From an uncultured Lachnospiraceae bacterium (GTDB lineage: Bacteria; Bacillota; Clostridia; Lachnospirales; Lachnospiraceae): DNA of 46,280 nt. A program made the translations under genes and the position numbers. The stretch covers positions 1 through 46,280 of the forward strand of contig CANRDO010000025.1 of assembly GCA_947629385.1 (NCBI GenBank), read 5' to 3'. The notes beneath the pieces are model-generated. The model saw nothing but the letters and a program-made list of their open reading frames with translations. It searched no databases and was not told where the DNA came from. Below, in pieces: positions 1 through 7,294 of this stretch (positions within the stretch are counted from its first letter, which is position 1; each line of letters starts with the position of its first letter).

Positions 1-180
1 GTTGCGAACGAGCTGGGCGTGCCGCTTACGGACGGCTACAACGGAAACCTTACCTCCAAGCAGAACGGTTCTGTAGGTGGATATATGGTCAAGAAGATGA
101 TTGAGGCGCAGGAGCGCCAGATGTCCGGCACCAGCCAGATGTCCGGCATGAGCCAGACTTCCGGCAGCGCGAGAATGTAA
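1..180 (+). CDS. Alpha/beta-type small acid-soluble spore protein (SASP), 5' end missing
   Basis: Fifty-nine residues are visible from the window edge to the stop. The core reads ANELGVPLTDGYNG followed by NGSVGGYMVKKMIEAQERQ, the conserved second half of alpha/beta-type SASPs. These coat forespore DNA, shifting it to an A-like form and protecting it from UV and chemicals, and are degraded by the Gpr protease at germination. After the usual end of the family there is an extra tail built from three six-residue units (QMSGTS, QMSGMS, QTSGSA), encoded by three 18-bp repeats at 118-171. A strong terminator follows at 227, so this is the end of its transcript. The start and promoter lie outside the window. 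Family assignment is confident; the effect of the tail is unknown. Confidence 0.9.
   Translation, partial: VANELGVPLTDGYNGNLTSKQNGSVGGYMVKKMIEAQERQMSGTSQMSGMSQTSGSARM
118..171 (+). repeat. Three 18-bp in-frame tandem repeats in the SASP 3' end
   Basis: Units at 118-135, 136-153 and 154-171 share the pattern CAGAtgTCCGGCannagc. Each unit encodes six residues (Q-M/T-S-G-x-S/A), so changes in copy number would keep the reading frame. Confidence 0.75.
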
Positions 181-226
181 GGTATTTGCAGACTGAAGTG
201 AACTGATGAAAAAAGAAAACAGAAAG

Positions 227-256
227 GGATGCTGTGTAAAAGCAGCATCCTTTTTT
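227..256 (+). terminator. Rho-independent terminator after the SASP gene
   Basis: A perfect 8-bp stem (GGATGCTG at 227-234 with CAGCATCC at 243-250) with an 8-nt loop is followed directly by six T residues. It separates the SASP transcript from the rsmD promoter. Confidence 0.9.
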
Positions 257-327
257 CTTGCAGTACATGAGGCAGACATACATCAAGACAGGCGTACAGC
301 GAGACGGGAGAAAATAGATGTTTGATA

Positions 328-356
328 TTGACAGCCGTAAATGAAATCTTTATAAT
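328..356 (+). promoter_or_regulatory. Consensus sigma-A promoter for rsmD-coaD
   Basis: TTGACA (328-333), a 17-bp spacer and TATAAT (351-356) form a perfect vegetative promoter. It lies about 110 bp upstream of the rsmD start, leaving a leader in which I see no strong structure. Confidence 0.85.
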
Positions 357-467
357 GATTGCGAATTGTGAAGGGTGAGAGTTGCAGCATATGCCGAACG
401 CCGCGCAGACAGCTGTAGATTCAGGTCGAAATTGTTTGGATATTGCAGGGACGGCAGGAGACGATGA

Positions 468-1037
468 ATGAGAGTGATCGCAGGAAAGGCGCGGAGGCTT
501 CCGCTTAAGACGGTTCCCGGACAGGACACCAGGCCGACGACGGATCGGATCAAGGAGACGCTGTTTAATATCTTGCAGGGGAATCTGGAGGGGATTCGAT
601 TTCTGGATCTTTTCAGCGGAAGCGGAGGAATCGGCATCGAGGCGTTGAGCCGCGGAGCGAAATATGCGTGTTTCGTGGAATCGGCGCGTGCGGCTGCGGA
701 CTGTATTCGCGCGAATCTGGCTTTTACCCATCTTGCAGAGCAGGCGGATGTCATGCAGTGTGATGTCCTGTCAGCGTTTGTAAGGCTGGAGGGACAGGAG
801 GCGTTTCAGATCATTTTTATGGATCCTCCCTATGGCAGAGAGCTGGAACGCTCGGTGCTTGAGATGATCGCCCGGAACAGACCGTCCTTTGTGACAGAGG
901 ATACAACGATCATCGTCGAGGCTGATCTCAGGACAGATTTTTCTTATGCTAAGACACTCGGATATGAGATTCTGCGTGAAAAAGAATACAAGACAAACAA
1001 GCATGTCTTTCTGAGACTTGCGGAGGGAAGCGAATGA
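468..1037 (+). CDS. rsmD: 16S rRNA (guanine(966)-N2)-methyltransferase RsmD
   Basis: This 189-residue protein has the full RsmD layout. It shows an N-terminal [10 protein letters not shown]...[15 protein letters not shown], a SAM-binding [19 protein letters not shown] loop (about residues 44-62), and the catalytic MDPPYG motif (the N/D-PPY of N6/N2 methylases, about residue 118). The family methylates G966 in the 30S subunit. The chosen ATG has a GGAG-type ribosome binding site a few bases upstream. Its stop overlaps the coaD start by four bases (ATGA), indicating translational coupling. The rsmD-coaD pair is a widely conserved Firmicute neighbourhood. Length is normal and nothing is missing. 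Confidence 0.95.
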   Translation: MRVIAGKARRLPLKTVPGQDTRPTTDRIKETLFNILQGNLEGIRFLDLFSGSGGIGIEALSRGAKYACFVESARAAADCIRANLAFTHLAEQADVMQCDVLSAFVRLEGQEAFQIIFMDPPYGRELERSVLEMIARNRPSFVTEDTTIIVEADLRTDFSYAKTLGYEILREKEYKTNKHVFLRLAEGSE

Positions 1038-1534
1038 AACGTGCAGTATATCCGGGCAGCTTTGACCCGGTTACGAAGGGACATCTCGACATCATTGAGC
1101 GAGCAGCGGCGCTGGTAGACGAGTTAATTGTCGGAGTTTTGAATAATAATGCAAAAATACCGTTGTTTTCTGTCGAAGAACGTGTTAATATGTTAATTGA
1201 AGCAACTGGACACATACCGAATATTCGCATAGAATCCTTTTCCGGCTTGTCTGTTGACTTTGTCAAAAGCTGTGATGCAAAGTTTATCGTGCGTGGTCTG
1301 CGCGCGGTTACAGACTTTGAGTACGAGCTGCAGATGGCGCAGACGAACCGGAGCATTGATCGTGGGATCGATACACTTTTCTTCACGACGGCACTCCAAT
1401 ATGCGTATATCAGCTCGACGATCGTTAAGGAAGTGGCCTGGTACGGAGGGGATATCTCCGGTTTTGTCCCGGAGAGCGTAGTGGGTCACATACAGCGCAG
1501 AATTTCGGAGAAACAGAGGGAAAACAAAGTATAA
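1034..1534 (+). CDS. coaD: Phosphopantetheine adenylyltransferase CoaD
   Basis: CoaD transfers AMP from ATP to 4'-phosphopantetheine, giving dephospho-CoA in coenzyme A synthesis. The 166-residue product has the nucleotidyltransferase signature at its N-terminus ([16 protein letters not shown], with the T-x-G-H motif). Also visible are the conserved [20 protein letters not shown] block and the C-terminal [22 protein letters not shown] segment. Length matches the family. It overlaps rsmD by four bases and is followed after 27 bp by the coiled-coil gene, so all three are probably one transcript. Confidence 0.96.
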   Translation: MKRAVYPGSFDPVTKGHLDIIERAAALVDELIVGVLNNNAKIPLFSVEERVNMLIEATGHIPNIRIESFSGLSVDFVKSCDAKFIVRGLRAVTDFEYELQMAQTNRSIDRGIDTLFFTTALQYAYISSTIVKEVAWYGGDISGFVPESVVGHIQRRISEKQRENKV

Positions 1535-1561
1535 ATAATCAAGAGGTAAGGAGAAAAAGTT

Positions 1562-2164
1562 ATGAGCAGTAGAATCGAACAAATCATTGAAGAGATCGAA
1601 GAGTTTATTGACAGCTGTAAGTTCCAGCCGCTTTCCTCGACCAAGATTGTCGTGAACAAGGAAGAGCTCGAGGAGCTTCTGCGCGAGCTTCGCATGAAGA
1701 CGCCGGATGAGATCAAGCGCTATCAGAAGATCATCAGCAACAAGGACGCGATCCTTGAGGACGCACAGACAAAGGCAGACAATATCATTGCAGAGGCGCA
1801 GGCGCAGGCGCAGAAGATCGTCAGCGAGAGCGAGGTTATGCAGGTGGCGCTTCAGCAGTCGAATCAGCTGATCGAGCAGACGAACGCGCAGGCGCAGGAG
1901 ATTATGGATAAGGCGACCGAGGATTCCAACAGCATCCGCATGAATGCGATTCGCTATACGGACGAGATGCTGGAGAATCTGGAGAAGATCATGAGCCACA
2001 CGATTGACTCTGCGGGCACGAAATACAACAACTTCATCAATTCGATCCAGTCGTGCTACGATATCGTGAGCAAGAATCGTTCAGAGCTTTCGCCGCAGGC
2101 AGAGCCGTCGAGCTACACGACGGTTCCGGAGACGGATTCAGAGGAGACAAAAGCGGACGCATAG
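1562..2164 (+). CDS. Coiled-coil protein, ATPase-subunit-like/DivIVA-like, function unknown
   Basis: A 200-residue, highly charged protein without a signal peptide or membrane segment. Residues 1-50 are acidic and include a short conserved-looking SSTKIVVNKEELEELLRELR stretch. Residues 55-145 are Ala/Gln/Glu-rich heptad sequence (AQTKADNIIAEAQAQAQKIV) typical of a long coiled coil. The tail from about 175 is Ser/Thr/Glu-rich and probably disordered. Such proteins are often labelled ATPase subunit B/H-like purely because of the coiled coil. I see no evidence of an ATP synthase role. A GGAG ribosome binding site precedes the ATG. Its location after coaD suggests co-transcription. Its last 27 bp overlap the convergent ylbJ-like gene. 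Confidence 0.75.
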   Translation: MSSRIEQIIEEIEEFIDSCKFQPLSSTKIVVNKEELEELLRELRMKTPDEIKRYQKIISNKDAILEDAQTKADNIIAEAQAQAQKIVSESEVMQVALQQSNQLIEQTNAQAQEIMDKATEDSNSIRMNAIRYTDEMLENLEKIMSHTIDSAGTKYNNFINSIQSCYDIVSKNRSELSPQAEPSSYTTVPETDSEETKADA

Positions 2165-3133
2165 GATAGACGCGAGAGCAAGGATTGCTGAGAGCAGGGT
2201 GATTTTCACCCTGCTTTTTACGTAGTGCAAAAGCAATCGGCGATCCATCGCGGCGATTGAGGCAGTCTGTGCCAGTGCGGACAGTCCGCCAAAGGCTCCA
2301 AGCATGGTCACGAGCAGGTAGCGTGTGTAGAGTGGATACGCGGAACCGGCGATCAGATGGATACCGCTGCTGACTTCAATGCACGCAGTAAGAAAGAGAA
2401 GCAGTGGATTCTTGCTCGGAAGAAGCAGCACTGCTCCGGAGAGCAGGGAGAACATAACAATATAGGCTCCCAGACGCACCGTGTTCTGGATCGTGTCGTA
2501 GATGCAGTCGTCGATTTGACGAAAGCTTTCCTGTACGTCAAATTTGGAGGACGAGAGCTGCGTTTTTGTGCCGGATGAGGATGGCCGACAGGATGAAGGC
2601 ATGCCATGCGACTGCATACTGCACGGGAATGAATGCTGACGGCGCAGACTTCTGGAGCTGAAAAATCCGTAAAGGAGCGCGGAGCCGAGGATATTGCAGA
2701 GAAAGAGTCCACCCCAGGTGGGAAGCTGCATCTGATCTGCGGCGAGAAAAGAGAGGATAAACGACGGACTTAGATTGTTGACAAAGCCATATAGGACGTA
2801 TGCCTCCTGTTCGCTGATCTTTCCCTGCTTTTGCAGGTCGCTGGTGATCTTTGCTCCCATCGGGAAGCCGCAGAGAAAGCCGGTGAGGATTGCGAAGGCT
2901 CCGTATTGCGAACAGCCAAACATAAACCGAAAGGGTGCACTGATCCGCGGAAGGATTCGCTCCAGCAGATTGAAGCGAATCAAAAGGTTGCACAGGAGCA
3001 TAAAAGGAAACAAAACCGGAAGCACAGAGTGGTACCACAAAAGCAGTCCTGCCCTTGCGTCGGAGAGCGCACGCACTGGAAACAATAGAAGATAGAAAAG
3101 CAGAAAGAACAGGCTCCAGAATACTTTTTTCAT
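2138..3133 (-). CDS. ylbJ: YlbJ-like sporulation integral membrane protein
   Basis: A 331-residue polytopic membrane protein starting MKKVFWSLFFLLFYLLLFPV. The block LLWYHSVLPVLFPFMLLCNLLI...GAFAILTGFLCGFPMGAKITSDL, then FVNNLSPSFILSFLA, matches the YlbJ/nucleoside-recognition (Gate-like) pattern with its GFP-x-GAK motif. In Bacillus, YlbJ is a mother-cell protein needed for normal spore resistance. I chose the start at 3133 over the longer ATG at 3163. It has a strong GGAGG site six bases away, and the upstream ATG falls inside a sigma-E-like -10 element (3162-3169). The 3' end overlaps the convergent coiled-coil gene by 27 bp. It is a little shorter than the Bacillus protein. Family fairly sure; exact orthology inferred. 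Confidence 0.75.
   Translation of the reverse strand: MKKVFWSLFFLLFYLLLFPVRALSDARAGLLLWYHSVLPVLFPFMLLCNLLIRFNLLERILPRISAPFRFMFGCSQYGAFAILTGFLCGFPMGAKITSDLQKQGKISEQEAYVLYGFVNNLSPSFILSFLAADQMQLPTWGGLFLCNILGSALLYGFFSSRSLRRQHSFPCSMQSHGMPSSCRPSSSGTKTQLSSSKFDVQESFRQIDDCIYDTIQNTVRLGAYIVMFSLLSGAVLLLPSKNPLLLFLTACIEVSSGIHLIAGSAYPLYTRYLLVTMLGAFGGLSALAQTASIAAMDRRLLLHYVKSRVKITLLSAILALASILCVRFCLL
2193..2219 (+). terminator. Terminator of the rsmD-coaD unit, inside the opposing coding region
   Basis: AGCAGGGTG (2193-2201) pairs perfectly with CACCCTGCT (2207-2215) around a 5-nt loop, followed by a T run (2215-2219) on the + strand. It lies within codons of the convergent gene on the minus strand, where it reads as part of HYVKSRVKITLL. 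There is no T run in the minus-strand direction, so it should act only on plus-strand transcripts. Confidence 0.85.
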
Positions 3134-3161
3134 TTTGCCTCCGGAAAACAGCTGTTGTTGC

Positions 3162-3190
3162 ATCGTATGATTTTTGGGGAGGAAATATAC
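3162..3190 (-). promoter_or_regulatory. Sigma-E-type (mother-cell) promoter for the ylbJ-like gene
   Basis: Read on the minus strand: GTATATT (3190-3184), a 14-bp spacer, then CATACGAT (3169-3162). This differs from the sigma-E consensus (KMATATT, 14-15 bp, CATACAHT) at two positions. The match was found by eye. The gene downstream belongs to a family that is sigma-E-controlled in Bacillus, which supports it. Confidence 0.55.
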
Positions 3191-3242
3191 GTGGTATGAG
3201 CGGCATATACTGTTGCGAAAAACGAATCCGGGGTGTGCAAAG

Positions 3243-4061
3243 ATGAGACAGCTTGGCAGTTACCTTGCGTTTCTACTTTTCCTCATGACAGTGAATGTCT
3301 ATTTCTCTGATGTGCTGTTTCAGCAAGCTGTTGCGTGGCAGCTATCCGACGTGCGTCCTGAGACTGGGAGCTTTCGACAGCTGTCGCTTTCAGATACACT
3401 TTTGGCTGAACTCACAGCGGCACAGCAGTATACCGAATTGCCGCCAGGGGAGCTGATGACGATTTTGACCTCGGGCGCCGGGCACAGTGCGCGGCCGCCC
3501 GGGCAGGGACGGACTGAGGGTTTCGTGAAGTGGAAGCTTCTGATGCTCCGGTACAATCAGCAGGGATATGACAGGCTCAGCGCGCTGTATGGTGCGATCT
3601 TGAATGATATCGAGTGTTTTCCGGTAGCCTCAGATGGAATTGTGTATGAGAATAGCTGGATGTTTGAACGCAATTACGGTGGGAAGCGCGGACATGAGGG
3701 CACGGACCTGATGCCACCGCAGAATCTGAGGGGTTATTATCCGATCGTCAGCATGACTGACGGCATCGTGGAGAAGGTGGGCTGGCTTCCTCTTGGCGGT
3801 TATCGCATCGGGATCCGCAGCCCCTCGGGCGGGTATTTCTATTATGCGCATCTCGACAGCTACAGTCGGAGCTTTCATGTGGGCGAGATAGTCTCGGCGG
3901 GGACTCTGCTCGGAAGGATGGGAGACAGCGGCTATGGCCCGGAAGGGACGCGAGGGAAATTCGACGTGCATCTGCACCTGGGAATCTACATTCGCACAGA
4001 GGCCAAAGCGGAGCTCTCCGTCAATCCGTACTGGGTCCTTCGCTATGCCGACACAGTATAA
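3243..4061 (+). CDS. M23-family (LytM-type) metallopeptidase, membrane-anchored
   Basis: This 272-residue protein has one N-terminal membrane segment (LGSYLAFLLFLMTVNVYFSDVLF). A roughly 100-residue spacer follows, then a C-terminal M23 domain. Zinc-ligand motifs are present: RGHEGTDLM (H-x3-D), and the HLHLG (H-x-H) motif preceded by the typical YYAHLDSYS strand. M23 enzymes cut peptide cross-links of peptidoglycan outside the membrane; SpoIIQ and SpoIVFA-like members act in sporulation. The nearby sporulation gene hints at such a role but does not prove it. An in-frame ATG 69 bp upstream exists, but starting at 3243 places the membrane anchor at the N-terminus. The gene is divergent from ylbJ, with 109 bp between starts. 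Confidence 0.85.
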   Translation: MRQLGSYLAFLLFLMTVNVYFSDVLFQQAVAWQLSDVRPETGSFRQLSLSDTLLAELTAAQQYTELPPGELMTILTSGAGHSARPPGQGRTEGFVKWKLLMLRYNQQGYDRLSALYGAILNDIECFPVASDGIVYENSWMFERNYGGKRGHEGTDLMPPQNLRGYYPIVSMTDGIVEKVGWLPLGGYRIGIRSPSGGYFYYAHLDSYSRSFHVGEIVSAGTLLGRMGDSGYGPEGTRGKFDVHLHLGIYIRTEAKAELSVNPYWVLRYADTV

Positions 4062-4141
4062 AACTCGACAATGACCTGTATGAAAAAAGCTGCCGGCAAA
4101 TACTTGACAGAAAGCCCGACAAAATCAGCGAAAACGTTTCG

Positions 4142-4170
4142 TTGCATCTTTTGCGCGGATATGCTAAAAT
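4142..4170 (+). promoter_or_regulatory. Sigma-A promoter for the RelQ-type synthetase
   Basis: TTGCAT (4142-4147), 17-bp spacer, TAAAAT (4165-4170), with the expected start site about 30 bp before the ATG at 4204. A GGAGG ribosome binding site sits at about 4190. Confidence 0.7.
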
Positions 4171-4203
4171 TGTATCAGTAATACCGCTGGAGGTTTTTGC
4201 CTT

Positions 4204-5016
4204 ATGGAAATACAATTATGGCGTGAGATTCTGACACCATATGATCTGGCAGTAAAGGAACTGATCGTCAAATTTGAACACCTGATTTACGAACACAGAA
4301 GCAGGGGACTGTACTCGCCGATCGAGCAGGTCTCAGGGCGTGTGAAGACGGTTGCCAGCATTCTTGAGAAGGCGCAGAAGAAGAATATTCCGATTGATGA
4401 GATTGAGGATCGGCTGATCGACATCGCCGGTGTGCGGATTATCTGTCAGTTTGTGGAGGACATCGAGCGCGTCGTCGAGATCATCCGGCGCCGCACGGAC
4501 ATGGAGGTCATCCATGAGCGCGATTATATCAACCACATGAAGGACAGCGGATACCGGAGCTATCACATGATTGTCAACTACTGGGTACAGACTCTGGAGG
4601 GGGACCGGCAGATCAAGGTGGAGATCCAGATCCGTACGCTCGCGATGAATTTCTGGTCGACGATCGAGCATTCGCTTCAGTACAAGTACAAGAAGAACAT
4701 CCCGGATCACATTCGCGAGAAGCTGACGAATGCGGCGAACGCGATCATTCAGCTCGACAATGAGATGTCTGCGGTGCGCAGCGAGATCATGGATGCGCAG
4801 AATTCGTCGCAGATCCATTCCAGGCTGATCTCTGATATTCTGAACAATATCCAGAATCTTTACCGAATCGCCAACAAACGCGAGGTATTAAAGATCCAGG
4901 ATGAGTTTTATCGGATTTATGAGTTGGATGACATCGATCAGCTGAAGCGCTTCAGCAGGGAGTTGGACAACATTGCGGAGGGATATCGTGCGCAGTCGAT
5001 CAACAGGGATGTCTGA
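4204..5016 (+). CDS. relQ: Small alarmone synthetase, RelQ/YjbM type (GTP pyrophosphokinase)
   Basis: The 270-residue protein is a stand-alone RelA/SpoT synthetase domain without hydrolase, TGS or ACT domains. It transfers pyrophosphate from ATP to GTP/GDP to make (p)ppGpp. Diagnostic segments are SPIEQVSGRVKTVASILEKAQ, RLIDIAGVRIICQFVEDIERVVEII, the DSGYRSYHMIVNY substrate segment, and EIQIRTLAMNFWSTIEHSLQYKYK. Residues 195-270 form a helical tail as in RelQ tetramers. Size and order match Bacillus YjbM rather than YwaC. It has its own promoter and a GGAGG site. It is a monocistronic or leading gene before the rRNA methyltransferase. Confidence 0.93.
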   Translation: MEIQLWREILTPYDLAVKELIVKFEHLIYEHRSRGLYSPIEQVSGRVKTVASILEKAQKKNIPIDEIEDRLIDIAGVRIICQFVEDIERVVEIIRRRTDMEVIHERDYINHMKDSGYRSYHMIVNYWVQTLEGDRQIKVEIQIRTLAMNFWSTIEHSLQYKYKKNIPDHIREKLTNAANAIIQLDNEMSAVRSEIMDAQNSSQIHSRLISDILNNIQNLYRIANKREVLKIQDEFYRIYELDDIDQLKRFSRELDNIAEGYRAQSINRDV

Positions 5017-5075
5017 CCTGTTGTGAGGCGCGTACGGATTTCGGGGTGACGTCACGACAGGGACATGAGGATGCT

Positions 5076-6509
5076 ATGACGAATTTACCACAGGATTATA
5101 TGGAACGGATGCGCTCGCAGCTTGGCGGAGAATACGAACAGTTTCTCCAATGTTATGCGAAGGAGGGATATGCCGGGCTGCGTGTCAACACGCAGAAAAT
5201 ATCGGTAGAGGCCTTTCTTGAGCGGGCGCCGTTTCAGCTGAGTCCGGTTTCGTGGACGGATAATGGCTTTTACTATCAGCGGGAGGAGCCGGTCACGCGC
5301 CATCCCTATTATTTTGCGGGACTCTATTACATTCAGGAACCAAGTGCCATGCTTCCGGCCGCTCTGCTTCCGGTCGTGCCGGGAGACATGGTTCTGGATC
5401 TCTGTGCGGCTCCTGGCGGAAAGGCCACGGAGCTTTCTTCGCGTTTGCGAGGTGAAGGCTTGCTCGTCGCCAATGATGTGAGTGCGAGCAGAGCAAAAGC
5501 GCTTCTTAAGAATCTGACTGTCTGGGGCGCCGCAAATTGCTGTGTCACAGCGGAGACTCCGCAGCGGCTTCTGGAGTCGTTCGGCTGCTTTTTTGACAAG
5601 ATACTCGTTGATGCTCCCTGCTCGGGCGAGGGAATGTTCCGCAGGGACGCGGGCTTGGCGGAATCCTGGCAGGAGCGCGGCCCGCAGTACTACGCCGGTT
5701 TGCAAAAGGAAATTTTGTCCTGTGCGGTCCGTATGTTGAAGCCGGGCGGCTATATCGTCTATTCTACCTGCACGTTTTCCGAGACGGAGGATGAGGCTGT
5801 GATCGAATGGATTCTGGAACAGTATCCGGAGCTGGAGCTGGTCTGGATTCCAAAGCAGGATGGATTTGCAGCGGGCAGGGCGCCGTGTGAAGCTTGTGTG
5901 CGTCTTTGGCCGCATCGTGTGAAGGGCGAGGGACATTTTGCTGCGCTCCTGCACAGGCGTGCGGACGGGTATGAGAATGCGAAGCATGGTGGTCTGCAGA
6001 CAGAGGAGGAGAGAGCGGCCGCTGCGTGCAGCACGAAGCTGAGCCAGAGGCACAGAGCCGGAGACAGGGTGGAGTCCGCTTTTGCTGAGAGAATCCCTGC
6101 GGAGGTTTTCGAATTTCTGAGCCGGCTTCCAGAGCGTCTGTGGAAGAATGGTGCTTACAGACAGATCGGGGAGCAGTGCCTGCTACTTCCGCCGTATCAG
6201 CTTCCGCAGAAGCTTCGCTGCCTGCGCAGCGGGATTCTCGCCGGAACGCTGAAGCGTGGCCGCTTTGAGCCATCGCAGGCAATCGCCATGCTGCTTGATG
6301 CAAATTCTTATCCGAATGTTCTGGATCTGCCTGCTGGGGACACGCGCATTGTGCGTTATCTAAAGGGTGAGACGATTGACCTCGCACCGGGGGATCCGCC
6401 GGTGAATTCTGGGTGGACTTTGGTGTGCACAGATGGCTTCGCGCTCGGCTGGGGCAAATGCGCGGACGGCAGGATCAAGAATAAATACTATCCGGGTTGG
6501 AGAATGTGA
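5076..6509 (+). CDS. NOL1/NOP2/Sun-family (RsmF/RsmB-like) rRNA cytosine-5 methyltransferase
   Basis: A 477-residue SAM-dependent RNA m5C methyltransferase. It shows the AGLYYIQEPSAMLPAALL helix, the SAM loop DLCAAPGGKATELSSRL, and the two catalytic-cysteine motifs VDAPCSGEGMFR and YSTCTFSETEDEAVIEW. The long C-terminal half (about 290-477) is the RsmF-type extension that ends with a small RNA-binding module (NSGWTLVCTDGFALGWGKCADGRIKNKYYPGWR). The substrate is probably a 16S rRNA cytosine, but the exact position cannot be read from sequence. I place the start at the ATG at 5076, with GAGG five bases upstream, rather than an in-frame GTG at 5046. The stop lies close to the next gene. Confidence 0.9.
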   Translation: MTNLPQDYMERMRSQLGGEYEQFLQCYAKEGYAGLRVNTQKISVEAFLERAPFQLSPVSWTDNGFYYQREEPVTRHPYYFAGLYYIQEPSAMLPAALLPVVPGDMVLDLCAAPGGKATELSSRLRGEGLLVANDVSASRAKALLKNLTVWGAANCCVTAETPQRLLESFGCFFDKILVDAPCSGEGMFRRDAGLAESWQERGPQYYAGLQKEILSCAVRMLKPGGYIVYSTCTFSETEDEAVIEWILEQYPELELVWIPKQDGFAAGRAPCEACVRLWPHRVKGEGHFAALLHRRADGYENAKHGGLQTEEERAAAACSTKLSQRHRAGDRVESAFAERIPAEVFEFLSRLPERLWKNGAYRQIGEQCLLLPPYQLPQKLRCLRSGILAGTLKRGRFEPSQAIAMLLDANSYPNVLDLPAGDTRIVRYLKGETIDLAPGDPPVNSGWTLVCTDGFALGWGKCADGRIKNKYYPGWRM

Positions 6510-6580
6510 ACCGAAGGAGACAATGGGACGAGATGCAGTATGCAGACGATATGTTCGGAGCGCTTCCGGAGGATACAGTG

Positions 6581-7270
6581 ATGAGTGGATTGGAGTATGA
6601 TATGCTGAGCGGAAAGAAAGCCGTCCTCTTTGACCTGGACGGCACATTGATGGATTCGATGTGGGTCTGGGAGGATATAGACATCGAATATCTCGGGCGT
6701 TTTGGACATGCTCCGACGAAGGACATGCAAAGAGCGATCGAGGGCATGAGCTTCACAGAGACGGCGCAATATTTTAAAGAGCGCTATAAGATACCGGATC
6801 CGGTAGAGGAGATCAAGGCGGAATGGAATCGCATGGCTTACGACGTGTATGCGAACCGCGTGAAGCTGAAGCCAGGCGCTTTTCCTTTTCTGCGGGAAAT
6901 TCGTCGAAGAGGGATATCCACCGCGATTACAAGCAGCAACAGCCGAGAGTTGATCCGGGCGTGCCTCGCGTCGAATCGGGTTGAAGACTGTTTCGACTGC
7001 ATCACGATCTCCTGTGAGGTAAACAAGGGAAAGCCGGCTCCGGATATCTATCTGCACGCGGCTGACAAGCTCAAAGTGACGCCGGAGGAATGCTTTGTGT
7101 TTGAAGATATCCCGATGGGAATTCTGGCCGCGAAAAACGCAGGGATGAAGGTCTGCGCGGTGGAGGATGATTTCTCGGCGGACCAGAGGGAGAAGATTCG
7201 CGGCCTTGCGGATTATTACATAAAGTCTTACGACGAGGTTCTTGACGGACGATATGAGACGCTCGGCTGA
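6581..7270 (+). CDS. HAD-superfamily phosphatase (beta-phosphoglucomutase/phosphatase-like)
   Basis: A 229-residue haloacid-dehalogenase-fold hydrolase. Motif I is VLFDLDGTLMDS, with the nucleophile and acid/base aspartates. Motif II is ITSSNSREL, the motif III lysine is in KGKPAPDIYLHAADKL, and motif IV is FEDIPMGILAAKNAGMKVCAV. A helical cap lies between motifs I and II. The substrate cannot be told; relatives dephosphorylate sugar phosphates. The frame is open from a TTG at 6497 that overlaps the previous gene. The ATG at 6581 has GGAGG at an ideal 8-bp spacing and starts just before motif I, so I prefer it. The longer version with 28 extra residues cannot be excluded. Confidence 0.85.
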   Translation: MSGLEYDMLSGKKAVLFDLDGTLMDSMWVWEDIDIEYLGRFGHAPTKDMQRAIEGMSFTETAQYFKERYKIPDPVEEIKAEWNRMAYDVYANRVKLKPGAFPFLREIRRRGISTAITSSNSRELIRACLASNRVEDCFDCITISCEVNKGKPAPDIYLHAADKLKVTPEECFVFEDIPMGILAAKNAGMKVCAVEDDFSADQREKIRGLADYYIKSYDEVLDGRYETLG

Positions 7271-7294
7271 AGAGACGGATAGGAAGGCAGATCT

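Noticed and set aside
118..171. CRISPR-like repeats at the left edge
   Set aside because: Units are contiguous with no spacers and are part of a coding frame.
4104..4109. Perfect TTGACA upstream of relQ
   Set aside because: There is no -10 at 16-18 bp. The TTGCAT/TAAAAT pair at 4142-4170 fits better.
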